Of a stretch of DNA of 64,000 nt, positions 53,590 through 62,380 are shown in pieces. Numbering within the stretch: position 1 is the stretch's first letter; each line of letters starts with the position of its first letter. A program made the position numbers and the translations under genes. Under the pieces are notes generated by a model that was given only the letters and a program-made list of their open reading frames with translations, ran no database searches and had not been told where the DNA came from. Source of the DNA: Pararobbsia silviterrae. Its GTDB lineage: Bacteria > Pseudomonadota > Gammaproteobacteria > Burkholderiales > Burkholderiaceae. The stretch covers positions 62,001 through 126,000 of the forward strand of contig NZ_RBZU01000012.1 of NCBI RefSeq assembly GCF_003628125.1. The letters run 5' to 3'.

Positions 53590-53627
53590 GGCGGCGCTGA
53601 GGCAGCACTAAGGCAGCACTAGGGCAG
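53581..53627 (+). repeat. Tandem 11-bp repeats across the outer-membrane factor stop codon
   Basis: Four near-copies of an 11-base unit (CAGCACTGAGG, CGGCGCTGAGG, CAGCACTAAGG, CAGCACTAGGG) run from 53581 and are followed by CAG. The first copy contains the TGA stop at 53587-53589. The array looks like a slippage product and could have shifted the C-terminus in relatives. Confidence 0.65.
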
Positions 53628-53914
53628 GGCAGGGGCGTCTTCGGCACCCCGTCACGCCCGGTTTGCGCCGTCGGCGCGGCGTTGCGCGCGGTCGTTGTCG
53701 CAGGCCCGCGCCGCCGTCGGCTTCGAACGCGCGCGACTGCTTCGCGCGCTGTCGAATCGTGCGCGCGACACCCTATCCTTGCCTGCGCCATGGACTTTGG
53801 GGCGGTGCGCGCAAAAAACAGGCACAATACGCGGCCAATGCGTCGTACGCGCGTCGGCCGCGCCGTCGAAACGAAACGTGCAGCGTCATTGGACTCAGCC
53901 TTCTCGACGCTGCC
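53628..53914. other. Short gene-free gap before the Bcr/CflA gene
   Basis: This stretch is very GC-rich at its left and has no supported gene. Upstream frames join the transporter frame without homology. It should hold the promoter of the transporter gene. No clear terminator for the efflux operon is visible. Confidence 0.35.
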
Positions 53915-55177
53915 ATGAATCAGACTAGCCCCGATCCCCAGAGCGGCGCCGCGCGCGCCACCAATTCTCAGCAGTTCCTGCTGCTCCTGATCTGCATGTT
54001 CGCGTCCGCCGGACAGATCGCGATCGATATCTACGTCCCCGCGCTGCCCGCGATGGCGCACGCGTTCGCGACCTCGCCGCAGGCGATCCAGTCGAGCGTT
54101 ACGGGGTATATGGCGGCCTATGCATTCGGCCAGCTCGTGTTCGGCCCGGTCGCCGACGCGTATGGCCGCAAGCCGGTGCTCGCGTTCGGACTCTTGATGT
54201 TCACGATCGGCTGCGTGCTCTCGCTCGCCGCGCCGAACCTCGAAACGTTCATCCTCGCGCGCGCATTGCAGGGTTTCGGCATCGCTTCGACGAATCTGCT
54301 CGCGAAAGCGATCATCACCGACTCGTTCAAGGGGCACGCGATGATGCATGCGTTCACGTATATGGCGATCGCATGGGGCGTCGGTCCGATCATCGCGCCG
54401 GTCATCGGCGCGCATCTGCAGACCCTGTTCGGCTGGCGCTCGTGTCTCGTGTTCCTGCTCGTCTACGGATTCGTCATGTGGGGGTTCGTCTGGCGCTATC
54501 GCGAGACGCTGCCGAAGCCTGTGAAGCTCGCGCCGCGCACGCTGACGACGAATACGGCCAAAGTGCTCGCGAGCCCCGTGTTCCAGAGCTGCTTTCTTGC
54601 GCAGGGCCTTTGCTACAGCATCCTGCTCGTGTTCAACATCGTCGGTCCGTTCATGGTGCAAAACACGCTGCACGAGCCGCCGACGTATTTCGGCTATCTC
54701 GCGCTTGCGATCGGCATGATGTATTTCCTCGGCGGCCTGTCGAACCGCGTGCATGGCCCGCGTCTGCCGACGCCCGAGCAGCGGCTGCGTCTCGGCGCGC
54801 GCGTCATGGCGCTCGCCTCGATCGTCATGCTGATCCTCGCGTTGACCGTGGGGCTGCGCGTCTGGACCTTGTCCGCGCCCGTGCTCGTCATGGGCTTCTG
54901 CGCGGGCGCGATGTATCCGACGTTCATGGCCAAGGGGAATTCGCTGTTCCCGCATATCGCAGGCCTGACGAGCGCGATTCTCGGCTGCGCCTTGCTGCTC
55001 GTCTCGGCGATCGTCATGGCGCTGGCCGGCTTCGTGTCGGTCCAGATCCTGACGCCGCTCGCAGCGTTCTTCGTGATCGTCGCGTTGATCGTCGTGCGGA
55101 TGGTCTCGAAGCTGCTTCGCCATCTCGAACAAGCGCAGGCCGATGCCGGCGTGCGCACGAGCGGCACCGTCGCCTAG
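53915..55177 (+). CDS. Bcr/CflA-family drug efflux MFS transporter
   Basis: A 420-residue inner-membrane transporter of the major facilitator superfamily, DHA1 type. It has twelve hydrophobic helices, and near the second a motif like YAFGQLVFGPVADAYGRKPVLA, the usual G-x-x-x-D-x-x-G-R-K-x loop. An N-terminal helix bears MFASAGQIAIDIYVPALPAM, as in bicyclomycin/chloramphenicol exporters (Bcr). Substrate is unknown. I chose the ATG at 53915 because homology begins there. It is transcribed with the efflux operon direction but is separated from it by over 300 bases. Confidence 0.9.
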   Translation: MNQTSPDPQSGAARATNSQQFLLLLICMFASAGQIAIDIYVPALPAMAHAFATSPQAIQSSVTGYMAAYAFGQLVFGPVADAYGRKPVLAFGLLMFTIGCVLSLAAPNLETFILARALQGFGIASTNLLAKAIITDSFKGHAMMHAFTYMAIAWGVGPIIAPVIGAHLQTLFGWRSCLVFLLVYGFVMWGFVWRYRETLPKPVKLAPRTLTTNTAKVLASPVFQSCFLAQGLCYSILLVFNIVGPFMVQNTLHEPPTYFGYLALAIGMMYFLGGLSNRVHGPRLPTPEQRLRLGARVMALASIVMLILALTVGLRVWTLSAPVLVMGFCAGAMYPTFMAKGNSLFPHIAGLTSAILGCALLLVSAIVMALAGFVSVQILTPLAAFFVIVALIVVRMVSKLLRHLEQAQADAGVRTSGTVA

Positions 55178-55445
55178 GCGTGCACGCCGGCGTCGGCATG
55201 GGTCCGCATAAGCGTGCCCATCGGCGCACCGCGTTTCTGTACGTTCGACAGTTTCATATCCCGCGACCGCACCCCTTCGACACGCTGCTGACACCGCCCG
55301 ATGCGACGCTCGGGCGGTGGGTTCGCGCGCGTCCTTTATGATGTGCGCGAACGGCTCGAAAAAGCCGATGTGCACGCGATCAGCCGGTCCACGATGTAAT
55401 GAAAACGTAACGTGGCGAGGCGACCCCGACGGGAGGGGCACGACG

Positions 55446-56609
55446 ATGGATCTGTCTGCGGAACGATACGAATCTCTGGTGCATCTGCTTTACGACGCGG
55501 TCGTCGAACCGGCCGGCTGGTCGGCTTTCTTCGATTCGCTCGGCACGGCAATCGATGCGGGCACCGTGCATATGCTGGCGATCGACAAAACCTACGATTC
55601 GCTTTCATACAGCGACGGCTTCAATTTGCCGGCCGAGGGCGAACTCGCCTATATCCAGCGCTACGGCAGCATCGACCCGCGCATGGCGCTCATGCGGACC
55701 CGGCGTCCCGCCGAATGGATCCATTGTCATGAAGTCTTCGACGAAGCGTTCGTCGCGCGCGATCCGTTCTATCAGGAGTTCCTGATCCCGGTCGGCCGAC
55801 GTTTCGTGTCGGGGTGCAAGCTCGTCGAGACGGACACGGTCTGCGTGATTTTCTCGGTGCTCCGAAACGTCGGCGATCAGCCGCTCGGTGCGTCCGAAAT
55901 CGCCTTTCTGGATCGGCTCCTTCCGCATCTGACGCGTGCGGTCCGCATGCGTATCCAGCACTACACGTTTTCGACGAAGGCGCTCGTCGGCCACGCGCTC
56001 GTCAACAAGCTCAGACAGCCCGTGCTGCTGTTGACGACCGAGAGCCACGTCGTGCTCGCGAACGAGGCGGCGACACGCTTGCTCGCGAGCACCGCGCTCG
56101 TCCGTATCGTGGAGGGCCGGCTCGATTTGCCCGTCGGGTATCAGGCGCGTTTTCGCGACGAATGCGCGCGGCTCGAGGGCCTGGCGCGCGGCGAAATCGA
56201 GGTTCCCGATGAAGTGACGGGCTATCGCTCGATGGCCATTGCGTCGCCGCGCGGCGCTGGACAGACCGATGAAACGCTCTATGCCTTCTTCACCTTGCTC
56301 GTGCCGCCCAAGGTCGGCGGCGCATTCGGTCTGCGCCCGCTCGTGTTGCTGCTGTTCTATCACCCCGAGTCGGCGCCGCCCGTCGATTCGGATCTGCTCG
56401 GCGCCGCATTCAATCTGACGCCGGCCGAGAGCCGCGTGTCACGCTCGATTGCACAGGGGCTGTCGCCGAAGGAAATCGCCGCGCAGCACGGCATCCAGTA
56501 CGAAACCGTGCGCAAGCATCTGCAGTCGATCTATCGCAAGACCGCGACGAATCGTCAGTCCGAACTCATGAAGCTCATGTTGCATTTGCCGATCAACGCG
56601 TTTGAGTGA
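55446..56609 (+). CDS. LuxR-family regulator with unknown sensory domain
   Basis: The 387-residue product ends in a LuxR-type helix-turn-helix (LTPAESRVSRSIAQGLSPKEIAAQHGIQYETVRKHLQSIY, about residues 325-365). The first ~300 residues start with the segment YESLVHLLYDAVVEPAGWSAF, common to a Burkholderiaceae group, and have PAS-like LANEAATRLL in the middle. There is no quorum-sensing type signal-binding motif visible. The ATG at 55446 has GGGAGGGG upstream, which supports this start over the longer frame. Its target is unknown. Confidence 0.85.
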   Translation: MDLSAERYESLVHLLYDAVVEPAGWSAFFDSLGTAIDAGTVHMLAIDKTYDSLSYSDGFNLPAEGELAYIQRYGSIDPRMALMRTRRPAEWIHCHEVFDEAFVARDPFYQEFLIPVGRRFVSGCKLVETDTVCVIFSVLRNVGDQPLGASEIAFLDRLLPHLTRAVRMRIQHYTFSTKALVGHALVNKLRQPVLLLTTESHVVLANEAATRLLASTALVRIVEGRLDLPVGYQARFRDECARLEGLARGEIEVPDEVTGYRSMAIASPRGAGQTDETLYAFFTLLVPPKVGGAFGLRPLVLLLFYHPESAPPVDSDLLGAAFNLTPAESRVSRSIAQGLSPKEIAAQHGIQYETVRKHLQSIYRKTATNRQSELMKLMLHLPINAFE

Positions 56610-56616
56610 CATCGGA

Positions 56617-56644
56617 GATCGTGCGGCGGAAAAAATGCACGATC
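56617..56644. terminator. Hairpin between convergent LuxR and OmpA-type genes
   Basis: Perfect 8-bp arms GATCGTGC (56617-56624) and GCACGATC (56637-56644) with a 12-base loop. It begins 8 bases after the LuxR gene stop and could end both convergent transcripts, though no T-run follows. Confidence 0.45.
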
Positions 56645-56777
56645 CGATATGAGACTGCCGAAAGCACAGATCGAAGGTGTGCGATGGCGTGCAATGACGT
56701 GGGGATGCGTGTCGTTACGTGCCGGCACACGGAGCGCGTCGTCGCGGGTATTCGGGGCCGGGAGGCGCCGCCCGGAC

Positions 56778-57395
56778 TCACTGAATCGTAATCACGGCGC
56801 GCCGGTTCGCCTGGTTCGGCACACCGTCCGCCGTATGCACGAGCGGCTCGCGTTTGCCGCGTCCCGCGGTCTCGATCTGTTCGGGCGGAATGCCGGCCTT
56901 GACGAGAAACGCCGCGACCGACTTCGCGCGCTGCATCGAGAGGCGGTCGTTGAAGTCCTGCGAGCCCGCGAGATCCGTATGCCCGACGACGGTCAGATGA
57001 GGCGCGGGCCACGTCGCGAGCACGCGCTTGAGTTGTTCGACTGTCTGGGCCGATTCGGGTGCGAGCTGCGTCGCGGAGTCGAACACGAAGTTGATCGTGA
57101 ACGTGACCGGCCGCGGTGGTTGCGCGGCCAGCAGATCACCGTAGTGGGCTTGCACGTTCGACGGCGTATCGGCCGTCTGTTCGATCGCGCGACCCTGGAC
57201 GACATCGACGCGCGTATAGGCCTGATCGATGACCTGCGTCTGATTGCCGTTGTGCACGACGACCGTCCCGACGGTGCCGTCAGGGTTCGGTAAAAGCGTG
57301 ATCTTGTCGGGCGGCGTGCTGCATCCGTAGAGCAGCATGAGCACGCCGGCCGCGGTGCCGGCCGCGCGCCCGCATCGTGCGATTGGGCGCTTCAA
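56778..57395 (-). CDS. OmpA-domain lipoprotein
   Basis: The 205-residue product is a lipoprotein with lipobox LYGC near residue 25. Its C-terminal half is an OmpA-type peptidoglycan-binding domain: TINFVFDSATQLAPESAQTV, then HLTVVGHTDLAGSQDFNDRLSMQRAKSVAAFLV and GRGKREPLV. It should anchor the outer membrane to the cell wall. The start is a TTG at 57395 with GGGAG six bases upstream. It overlaps the FecR gene's stop as TTGA, a classic coupling, so the two proteins are made together. Confidence 0.82.
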   Translation of the reverse strand: MKRPIARCGRAAGTAAGVLMLLYGCSTPPDKITLLPNPDGTVGTVVVHNGNQTQVIDQAYTRVDVVQGRAIEQTADTPSNVQAHYGDLLAAQPPRPVTFTINFVFDSATQLAPESAQTVEQLKRVLATWPAPHLTVVGHTDLAGSQDFNDRLSMQRAKSVAAFLVKAGIPPEQIETAGRGKREPLVHTADGVPNQANRRAVITIQ

Positions 57396-57859
57396 TGTCC
57401 GCTCCCGCCGTCGCCGCCGACCTCGATGATGAATTCGGTGCCGCGCACGCCGAGCGTCGTCGTCGGCGTGCTGTATCGGACGGCGTCGGGGTTCGCCTTC
57501 GCGAGCTTGCCGTCGACGACGGATAGCGAACCGTGCCGGATCGTCGCATCGAGCGCGCCGTCGTATGTCGTCGTGTTGAACGCGAACTTGTTGAGTTCGA
57601 GGACGGAATTGGCGCCCTCGGTCAGCAGCGTGTCGTCGCGCAGCGTGATGCCGACCGAGGAATCGGGACCCGTCACGACGCGATCGTTTGCAAACACCTC
57701 GCTGCCGACCTGGGTATCGACGGTGTGCGCACCGCGTTCGATATGCACCGCGCCCTTGAGCGTCTTGATCGTGCCCATCGAGTCGGCCGCCTGGACCGCA
57801 ATGCACGACAAGCCGCCGCATGCGAGGAACGCGATGTGCGCAATGAGGTGTGTAGGCAT
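57392..57859 (-). CDS. FecR-domain periplasmic protein
   Basis: The 155-residue product has a Sec signal peptide (cut near VQA). A FecR-type domain follows: IKTLKGAVHIERGAHTVDTQVGSEV, then DRVVTGPDSSVGITLRDDTLLT and the C-terminal TPTTTLGVRGTEFIIEV. Such FecR proteins in Burkholderiaceae usually sit beside an OmpA lipoprotein and often a CHASE2-type cyclase; the cyclase is not present here. I chose the ATG at 57859 because the signal begins there. It is coupled to the following OmpA-type gene by a 4-base overlap. Confidence 0.85.
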   Translation of the reverse strand: MPTHLIAHIAFLACGGLSCIAVQAADSMGTIKTLKGAVHIERGAHTVDTQVGSEVFANDRVVTGPDSSVGITLRDDTLLTEGANSVLELNKFAFNTTTYDGALDATIRHGSLSVVDGKLAKANPDAVRYSTPTTTLGVRGTEFIIEVGGDGGSGH

Positions 57860-58174
57860 GGCGATCGAGTGACGGACCGTGGGTGTCGTGTGTTCGGTGG
57901 CGCAATGCGAATCCTTTGGACCATAGGCAGCGGCCCCGCGCGAATCCGTGCGGTATCGCACATAGCGCGGGTTCGATCGCGTTGCACGCTCACGCATTGC
58001 GCGCACGCGACCCCCGCGCGGCCCCCGCACGATGCCGATACCGGCACGCATCGCGTACCGACGCGAAGGCAGTAAGGCCATTGCCGTGCGCGCGGCGGCG
58101 CGGCGCATACTCGATTGCATCGCGCGTTCCGTGCCGTACCGGGACGGCGTGCGATTCGAACGAGGACAGCCGAT
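57860..58174. promoter_or_regulatory. Divergent region between fecR-ompA and the ferredoxin-NADP reductase
   Basis: These 315 bases lie between two oppositely read genes and should hold both promoters. No supported gene or clear operator is visible in it. Confidence 0.35.
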
Positions 58175-59236
58175 ATGGAGCAACCGGACACCACCGGGCA
58201 GGACACCGTCGAAAGGACCGACGTCGCGATCGTCGGCGCGGGGCCCGCGGGACTCTGGGCCATGTTCGAGGCCGGCGTGATCGGACTCGATTGCGTGACG
58301 ATCGATGCGCTCGACCGCGCGGGAGGGCAATGCACGGAGCTGTATCCCGACAAGCCCATCTACGACATCCCGGCCGTGCCGCGGTGCAGCGCGCAGGAAC
58401 TCGTGGACCGCTTGCTCGAACAGTGCGCGCCGTTCGGATTTCCGATCTATCTCGGCGAACGCGCGGAGACACTCGCGCGTTCGGGCGAGCGCTGGCGTCT
58501 GACGACGAGCGCCGGGCGCACGATCGATGCCGCCGCGGTGCTGATCGCGGCGGGCAACGGCGCATTTGTACCTCAGCGAGTTGCACTTCCCGAAGCCGAG
58601 CGTTTCGAGGGAAACGGGCTGCATTATGCGGTCCGCGAGGCCGAGCGCTTCAAGGGCCGGCGTGTGCTGATCGCGGGCGGCGGCGATTCGGCGCTCGATT
58701 GGGCGCTTGCGCTACGCGGCGTTGCGGCGCACGTCACGCTGCTGCATCGGCGCGTCGCGTATCGCGCGGCGCCCGCGACGGCGAATGCCGTGATGGCCGC
58801 GCATGCGGCCGGTCAGATCGACCTCGTGACGGGGACGCTTGAAGCGCTTCATGAATCGCATGGCGCGTTGCGCGGCGCGCGCGTCAAAACACTCGACGGT
58901 GTACGCGAACTCGAATTCGACGATCTGATCGCACTATTTGGGCTCGTTCCGGACCTCGGCCCGCTCGCCAACTGGGACGTCGATGCGCGCGCGGGGCGCA
59001 TTCCTGTCGATGCCTGCCGCTATGAAACCGCGTTGCCGGGCGTCTTTGCGATCGGCGACATTGCACTCTATGACAACAAGCAGAAGCTGATCCTGTCCGC
59101 GTTTCACGAGAGCTCGCTGGCTTTGCGCAAAGCGTTTGCGTACGCGCGGCCCGATACGCAGCGCACGCATGTGCATTCGAGCTATGACTCGGCGCTTAAA
59201 CAAAAACTCGAAACGGGGACTTATCGCGTTTATTGA
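58175..59236 (+). CDS. Ferredoxin/flavodoxin-NADP reductase, thioredoxin reductase-like type
   Basis: The 353-residue FAD enzyme moves electrons between NADPH and ferredoxin or flavodoxin. The FAD motif is IVGAGPAGLWAMFEAGVIG, followed by the type-specific AGGQCTELYPDKPIYDIPA. The NADPH domain has VLIAGGGDSALDWALAL, and the C-terminal FAD contact is GVFAIGDIALY. It lacks the CxxC pair of thioredoxin reductase, which supports the ferredoxin reductase assignment. I chose the ATG at 58175 where homology starts. No ferredoxin gene is adjacent. It is followed by an inverted repeat at 59255-59288. Confidence 0.9.
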   Translation: MEQPDTTGQDTVERTDVAIVGAGPAGLWAMFEAGVIGLDCVTIDALDRAGGQCTELYPDKPIYDIPAVPRCSAQELVDRLLEQCAPFGFPIYLGERAETLARSGERWRLTTSAGRTIDAAAVLIAAGNGAFVPQRVALPEAERFEGNGLHYAVREAERFKGRRVLIAGGGDSALDWALALRGVAAHVTLLHRRVAYRAAPATANAVMAAHAAGQIDLVTGTLEALHESHGALRGARVKTLDGVRELEFDDLIALFGLVPDLGPLANWDVDARAGRIPVDACRYETALPGVFAIGDIALYDNKQKLILSAFHESSLALRKAFAYARPDTQRTHVHSSYDSALKQKLETGTYRVY

Positions 59237-59254
59237 ACGTTTAAAACAGCCGTG

Positions 59255-59288
59255 TGTTTAGTGGGCGATCGTTTTATAGGACTAAACA
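59255..59288. repeat. Inverted repeat after the ferredoxin-NADP reductase gene
   Basis: Arms TGTTTAGT (59255-59262) and ACTAAACA (59281-59288) are perfect over eight bases with an 18-base spacer. It lies 18 bases after the gene's stop and about 200 bases before the LacI gene, so it could be a transcript end or an operator. Confidence 0.4.
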
Positions 59289-59486
59289 ACGGATATTGCG
59301 GAAATATTTCGGAGCAATCACTCAAATCCTACTTAAGTCTTGCAACATCTGCCGTTAACCTGAAGTGAAGCGAGGATTGTGCGGAAATCAGGAGAATTTT
59401 TCCCGTTTTGCACGCACACCCTCTAAAACAGCCTGGGGCACTGAAGCCGGCTGTCTCCAAAGGGATTAATGGTCGTCGGGTAATAG

Positions 59487-60503
59487 ATGGGAACCACTGT
59501 ACGGGATATCGCGCGCGTTGCGCGAGTGTCGATCGGGACCGTGTCACGTGCGCTCAAGAATCAGCCGGGTCTGTCGGATGCAACTCGGCGGCGCGTGCTG
59601 CTCGTTGCACAGCAGCTCGGATACGATCACAGCAATCTGCGTCGCACGCGCGTGCGCAGGATGACACTCGTGGGCCCGCGTGATTATGCGCATTTCGCGA
59701 GCGTCGAATTCATCGAACAGCTTCGCGCCGGCGTCGAACGCGCGGGCCGCGGCATGGGCGTCACCTCGACCGTCCTCGCGTTCGATCCGACCGAAGACCT
59801 CATCGATCAGCTGCGTCGTCATACGCCCGATGCGCTCGCCGTCGTCGGCCTCGTCGATCATGCGCATCTGCAGAAGCTTGCCTCGCTCAAGCGTCCGATG
59901 GTGCTCATCGATCAATGGGCGCCTGAATTCCGCTGCGTGAATGTCGATAACGAACGCGGCGCGCAGTTGGCGATGCAGCATCTGTTCGAGCGCGGATTGC
60001 GCCGCGTTGCATTCATCGGCGCATCGCCCGCGCATTACGGTACCGCGCAGCGCGCGCTTGGATTCCGCCGCGCGTATTTCGAGGCCGGCCTGCCGCTCGA
60101 TCCCGCGCTCGAAGTCACGATTCCCGCGGGTGTCGATGCGCGCGAAGGCGCCGCTTATGCGATGGAAACGCTGCTCGCGCTCGATACGCCGCCCGACGCC
60201 GTCTTCGCATTTAACGACGTGGCAGCGCTTTCGGCGCTCGATGTGTGCATCCAGCGCGGTCTGCGTGTGCCGGACGATGTCGCGTTCGTCGGTTTCGACA
60301 ATGATCCTGTCGCGCACGACGCGTCGCTGACGACGGTCGTCGTCGATGTCGAGCGCCTGGCCGATGCCGCGGTCGAAGTGCTGCTGAGCCACGACTTCGA
60401 ACCGCGCAACGTGCTCGAACCCGTCGAATTCATCGTGCGCGCCAGCACGACAGGCGAGACCCTCGCCGACGAGCCGCTCGGCGCAGGCGTCTCGGATGCC
60501 TGA
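59487..60503 (+). CDS. LacI-family transcriptional regulator
   Basis: The 338-residue product has the LacI N-terminal helix-turn-helix (TVRDIARVARVSIGTVSRALKNQPGLSDATRRRV) and hinge. A sugar-binding domain follows, including VDNERGAQLAMQHLFERGLRRVAFIG and AVFAFNDVAALSALDVCIQRGLRVPDDVAFVGFDN. It is convergent with iolB, the end of the inositol operon, so control of inositol genes is plausible. RpiR-type regulators are the commoner choice for iol operons, and the real target is not proven. The ATG at 59487 lacks a strong ribosome site. Confidence 0.92.
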   Translation: MGTTVRDIARVARVSIGTVSRALKNQPGLSDATRRRVLLVAQQLGYDHSNLRRTRVRRMTLVGPRDYAHFASVEFIEQLRAGVERAGRGMGVTSTVLAFDPTEDLIDQLRRHTPDALAVVGLVDHAHLQKLASLKRPMVLIDQWAPEFRCVNVDNERGAQLAMQHLFERGLRRVAFIGASPAHYGTAQRALGFRRAYFEAGLPLDPALEVTIPAGVDAREGAAYAMETLLALDTPPDAVFAFNDVAALSALDVCIQRGLRVPDDVAFVGFDNDPVAHDASLTTVVVDVERLADAAVEVLLSHDFEPRNVLEPVEFIVRASTTGETLADEPLGAGVSDA

Positions 60504-60611
60504 GCATCCGGGACGCGTATCGCGCGTCGAGCGCGCTCAAGCCATTCACATTCAAGCCATCCACGCACTGCACGCATCACGTGCACGGTACGCACGACGC
60601 GTCGGCCGCTC

Positions 60612-61430
60612 CTAGCGCGCCTCGATCATCCATTCGTGCGCGGGGTCGTTCTTGAAGTGCCAGACGCGCTTGGCGCCCGCCATCACGTTGAGATAGTACG
60701 AGTCATATCCGTACGGCACGACGACCGGGTGATATCCGCGCGGCACCATGACGACGTCGTGATCCTCGACGGCGAGCGATTCGTCGATATCGCGCGCATC
60801 CGTATAGACGCGCTGAAATGCAAACCCCTGCGCGGGATTGAGCCGGTGGTAGTACGTTTCCTCGAGTGCGCTTTCGAGCGGGACGTTGTCGTTGTCGTGC
60901 TTGTGCGGCGGATAACTCGACGAATGTCCGGACGGCGTGCGGACCTCGACGACGAGCAGCGATTCGGCGGTCTCGGTTTGCGGCAGGATGTCGCGGACGT
61001 AGCGCGTGTTGAGTCCGTGGCCGCGCACGCTCGCCTTGACCTGCGAAGGTTCGATCAGCCGCATCGGATAGCGGCCCGTCGCGGGCGCATCGCAGACCGC
61101 GATTTCGGCCGCGTGTCCGGTTCCCGCGGCGCTCACGCGCACGTGTGTGCCCGGCGGCGCATAGAGCGCGTAGGGCGAGGCATCGTCGAACACGGATGCG
61201 CGGCTGCCGATCGCGGACCAGCGTTCGCCGCCGGCCTCGATCGACACGTGGCCGCTCAGTACGACGATGCAGATCTCGCGATCGGCGAACGCGAGTTCGA
61301 GCGCGTCGTTCGGTCCCGATCCCGGTGCGAGCCGATAGGCCGAGAAACCGACGTAACGCCAGCCGGCCGACGCCGGCGTGACGCGCACGATCTCGCGGCC
61401 GGCGCGCGAAGCTTTGACGAGCAGACTCAT
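60612..61430 (-). CDS. iolB: 5-deoxy-glucuronate isomerase
   Basis: A 272-residue bicupin enzyme of myo-inositol catabolism. It isomerises 5-deoxy-glucuronic acid to 5-dehydro-2-deoxy-gluconate in the cytosol. Visible parts: the N-terminal cupin with YVGFSAYRLAPGSG, the linker and the second cupin with the metal-binding SSSYPPHKHDNDNVP, EETYYHRLNPAQGFAFQRVY, and the end segment GYDSYYLNVMAG. The length is normal. Its start overlaps the iolE end by four bases (ATGA), so they are one transcript. It is last in the minus-strand run iolD-iolE-iolB. Confidence 0.95.
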   Translation of the reverse strand: MSLLVKASRAGREIVRVTPASAGWRYVGFSAYRLAPGSGPNDALELAFADREICIVVLSGHVSIEAGGERWSAIGSRASVFDDASPYALYAPPGTHVRVSAAGTGHAAEIAVCDAPATGRYPMRLIEPSQVKASVRGHGLNTRYVRDILPQTETAESLLVVEVRTPSGHSSSYPPHKHDNDNVPLESALEETYYHRLNPAQGFAFQRVYTDARDIDESLAVEDHDVVMVPRGYHPVVVPYGYDSYYLNVMAGAKRVWHFKNDPAHEWMIEAR

Positions 61431-62380
61431 GAATTGGCCTCATGTGTGGCCGCCGCGCGCGCGCTCAGCGCCTGCAGCGTTCGATAACCCAGATCCGCAT
61501 ACGTGTAGCTCGGCGCGACCGCGGGGTCCTGTTCGGCTTCGACGACGAGCCAGCCCCGATAGCCATGCCGCGCAAGACGCGCGATCACCGCCTCGAAATC
61601 GACCACGCCGTCGCCGGGCACCGTGAACGCGCCGTTGATGACGGATTGCAGAAACGTCCAGTCGCCGTTGCGCGCCTGGCGGATGATCGAGGCGCGCACG
61701 TCCTTGCAGTGCACGTGACAGACGCGCTCGATATGTTTGTCGAGGACGGTCAACGGATCGCCGCCGCCGAACGTCACGTGGCCCGTATCGAACAGCAGTC
61801 CGACGTCGGGACCCGTGAGCGCCATGAGCCGGTCGATGTCGGCCGGCGATTCGACGTAGGCGCCCATGTGATGGTGGTAGGCGACGCGCACGCCGCGCGA
61901 GAGCGTATAGGCCGCGAACGTATCGAGCCGTTTCGCATAGGCGTCCCATTGCGCGTCGTGGAGAAAGCGCGGCCGTTTCGAGAGCGCGACGGCCGATCCC
62001 TGGATCGAGTCGGCGACTTCGCCATAGACCATGACGGTCGCGCCGCATTGCGCGAGCAGTTCGAGATGCGGACCGACCGCGTCGATCTCTTCTTGCGCCG
62101 AGCGTTGCGCGAGTTGTCCCGAGTACCATCCCGAGACGAGCGCGAGGTCGTATTCGCCGAGCAGCGCGCGCAGCGCGTTCGGTTCGCGCGGGAATTTATT
62201 GCCGAGTTCGAAGCCCTGATAGCCGATCTGCCGGCCTTCGGTCAGCGCGACCGACAGCGGCGTTTCGCCGCCGAGCGAGGGCAGATCGTCGTTCATCCAC
62301 GACAGCGGATTCACCCCGATTCGAACCTGGAAGTCATGGGCCCTGCGCGCCTGCGCAGGGCTTGCTTGCGTGATACTCAT
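61427..62380 (-). CDS. iolE: Myo-inosose-2 dehydratase
   Basis: A 317-residue enzyme of the xylose isomerase-like TIM-barrel family. It dehydrates 2-keto-myo-inositol to 3D-(3,5/4)-trihydroxycyclohexane-1,2-dione. Marks are RIGVNPLSWMNDDLPSLGG near the N-terminus, IGYQGFELGNKFP, VAYHHHMGAYVESPADIDRL with the metal-binding Glu/His pattern, and LLFDTGHVTFGGGDPL. The gene overlaps both neighbours: one base with iolD (TGATG) and four with iolB. All three are thus tightly coupled. Confidence 0.95.
   Translation of the reverse strand: MSITQASPAQARRAHDFQVRIGVNPLSWMNDDLPSLGGETPLSVALTEGRQIGYQGFELGNKFPREPNALRALLGEYDLALVSGWYSGQLAQRSAQEEIDAVGPHLELLAQCGATVMVYGEVADSIQGSAVALSKRPRFLHDAQWDAYAKRLDTFAAYTLSRGVRVAYHHHMGAYVESPADIDRLMALTGPDVGLLFDTGHVTFGGGDPLTVLDKHIERVCHVHCKDVRASIIRQARNGDWTFLQSVINGAFTVPGDGVVDFEAVIARLARHGYRGWLVVEAEQDPAVAPSYTYADLGYRTLQALSARAAATHEANS

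Noticed and set aside
53345..55441. 698-residue minus-strand frame opposite the outer-membrane factor and Bcr/CflA genes
   Set aside because: It crosses two well-supported genes and the gap between them, and is His/Arg/Asp-rich in a way typical of antisense frames in GC-rich DNA.
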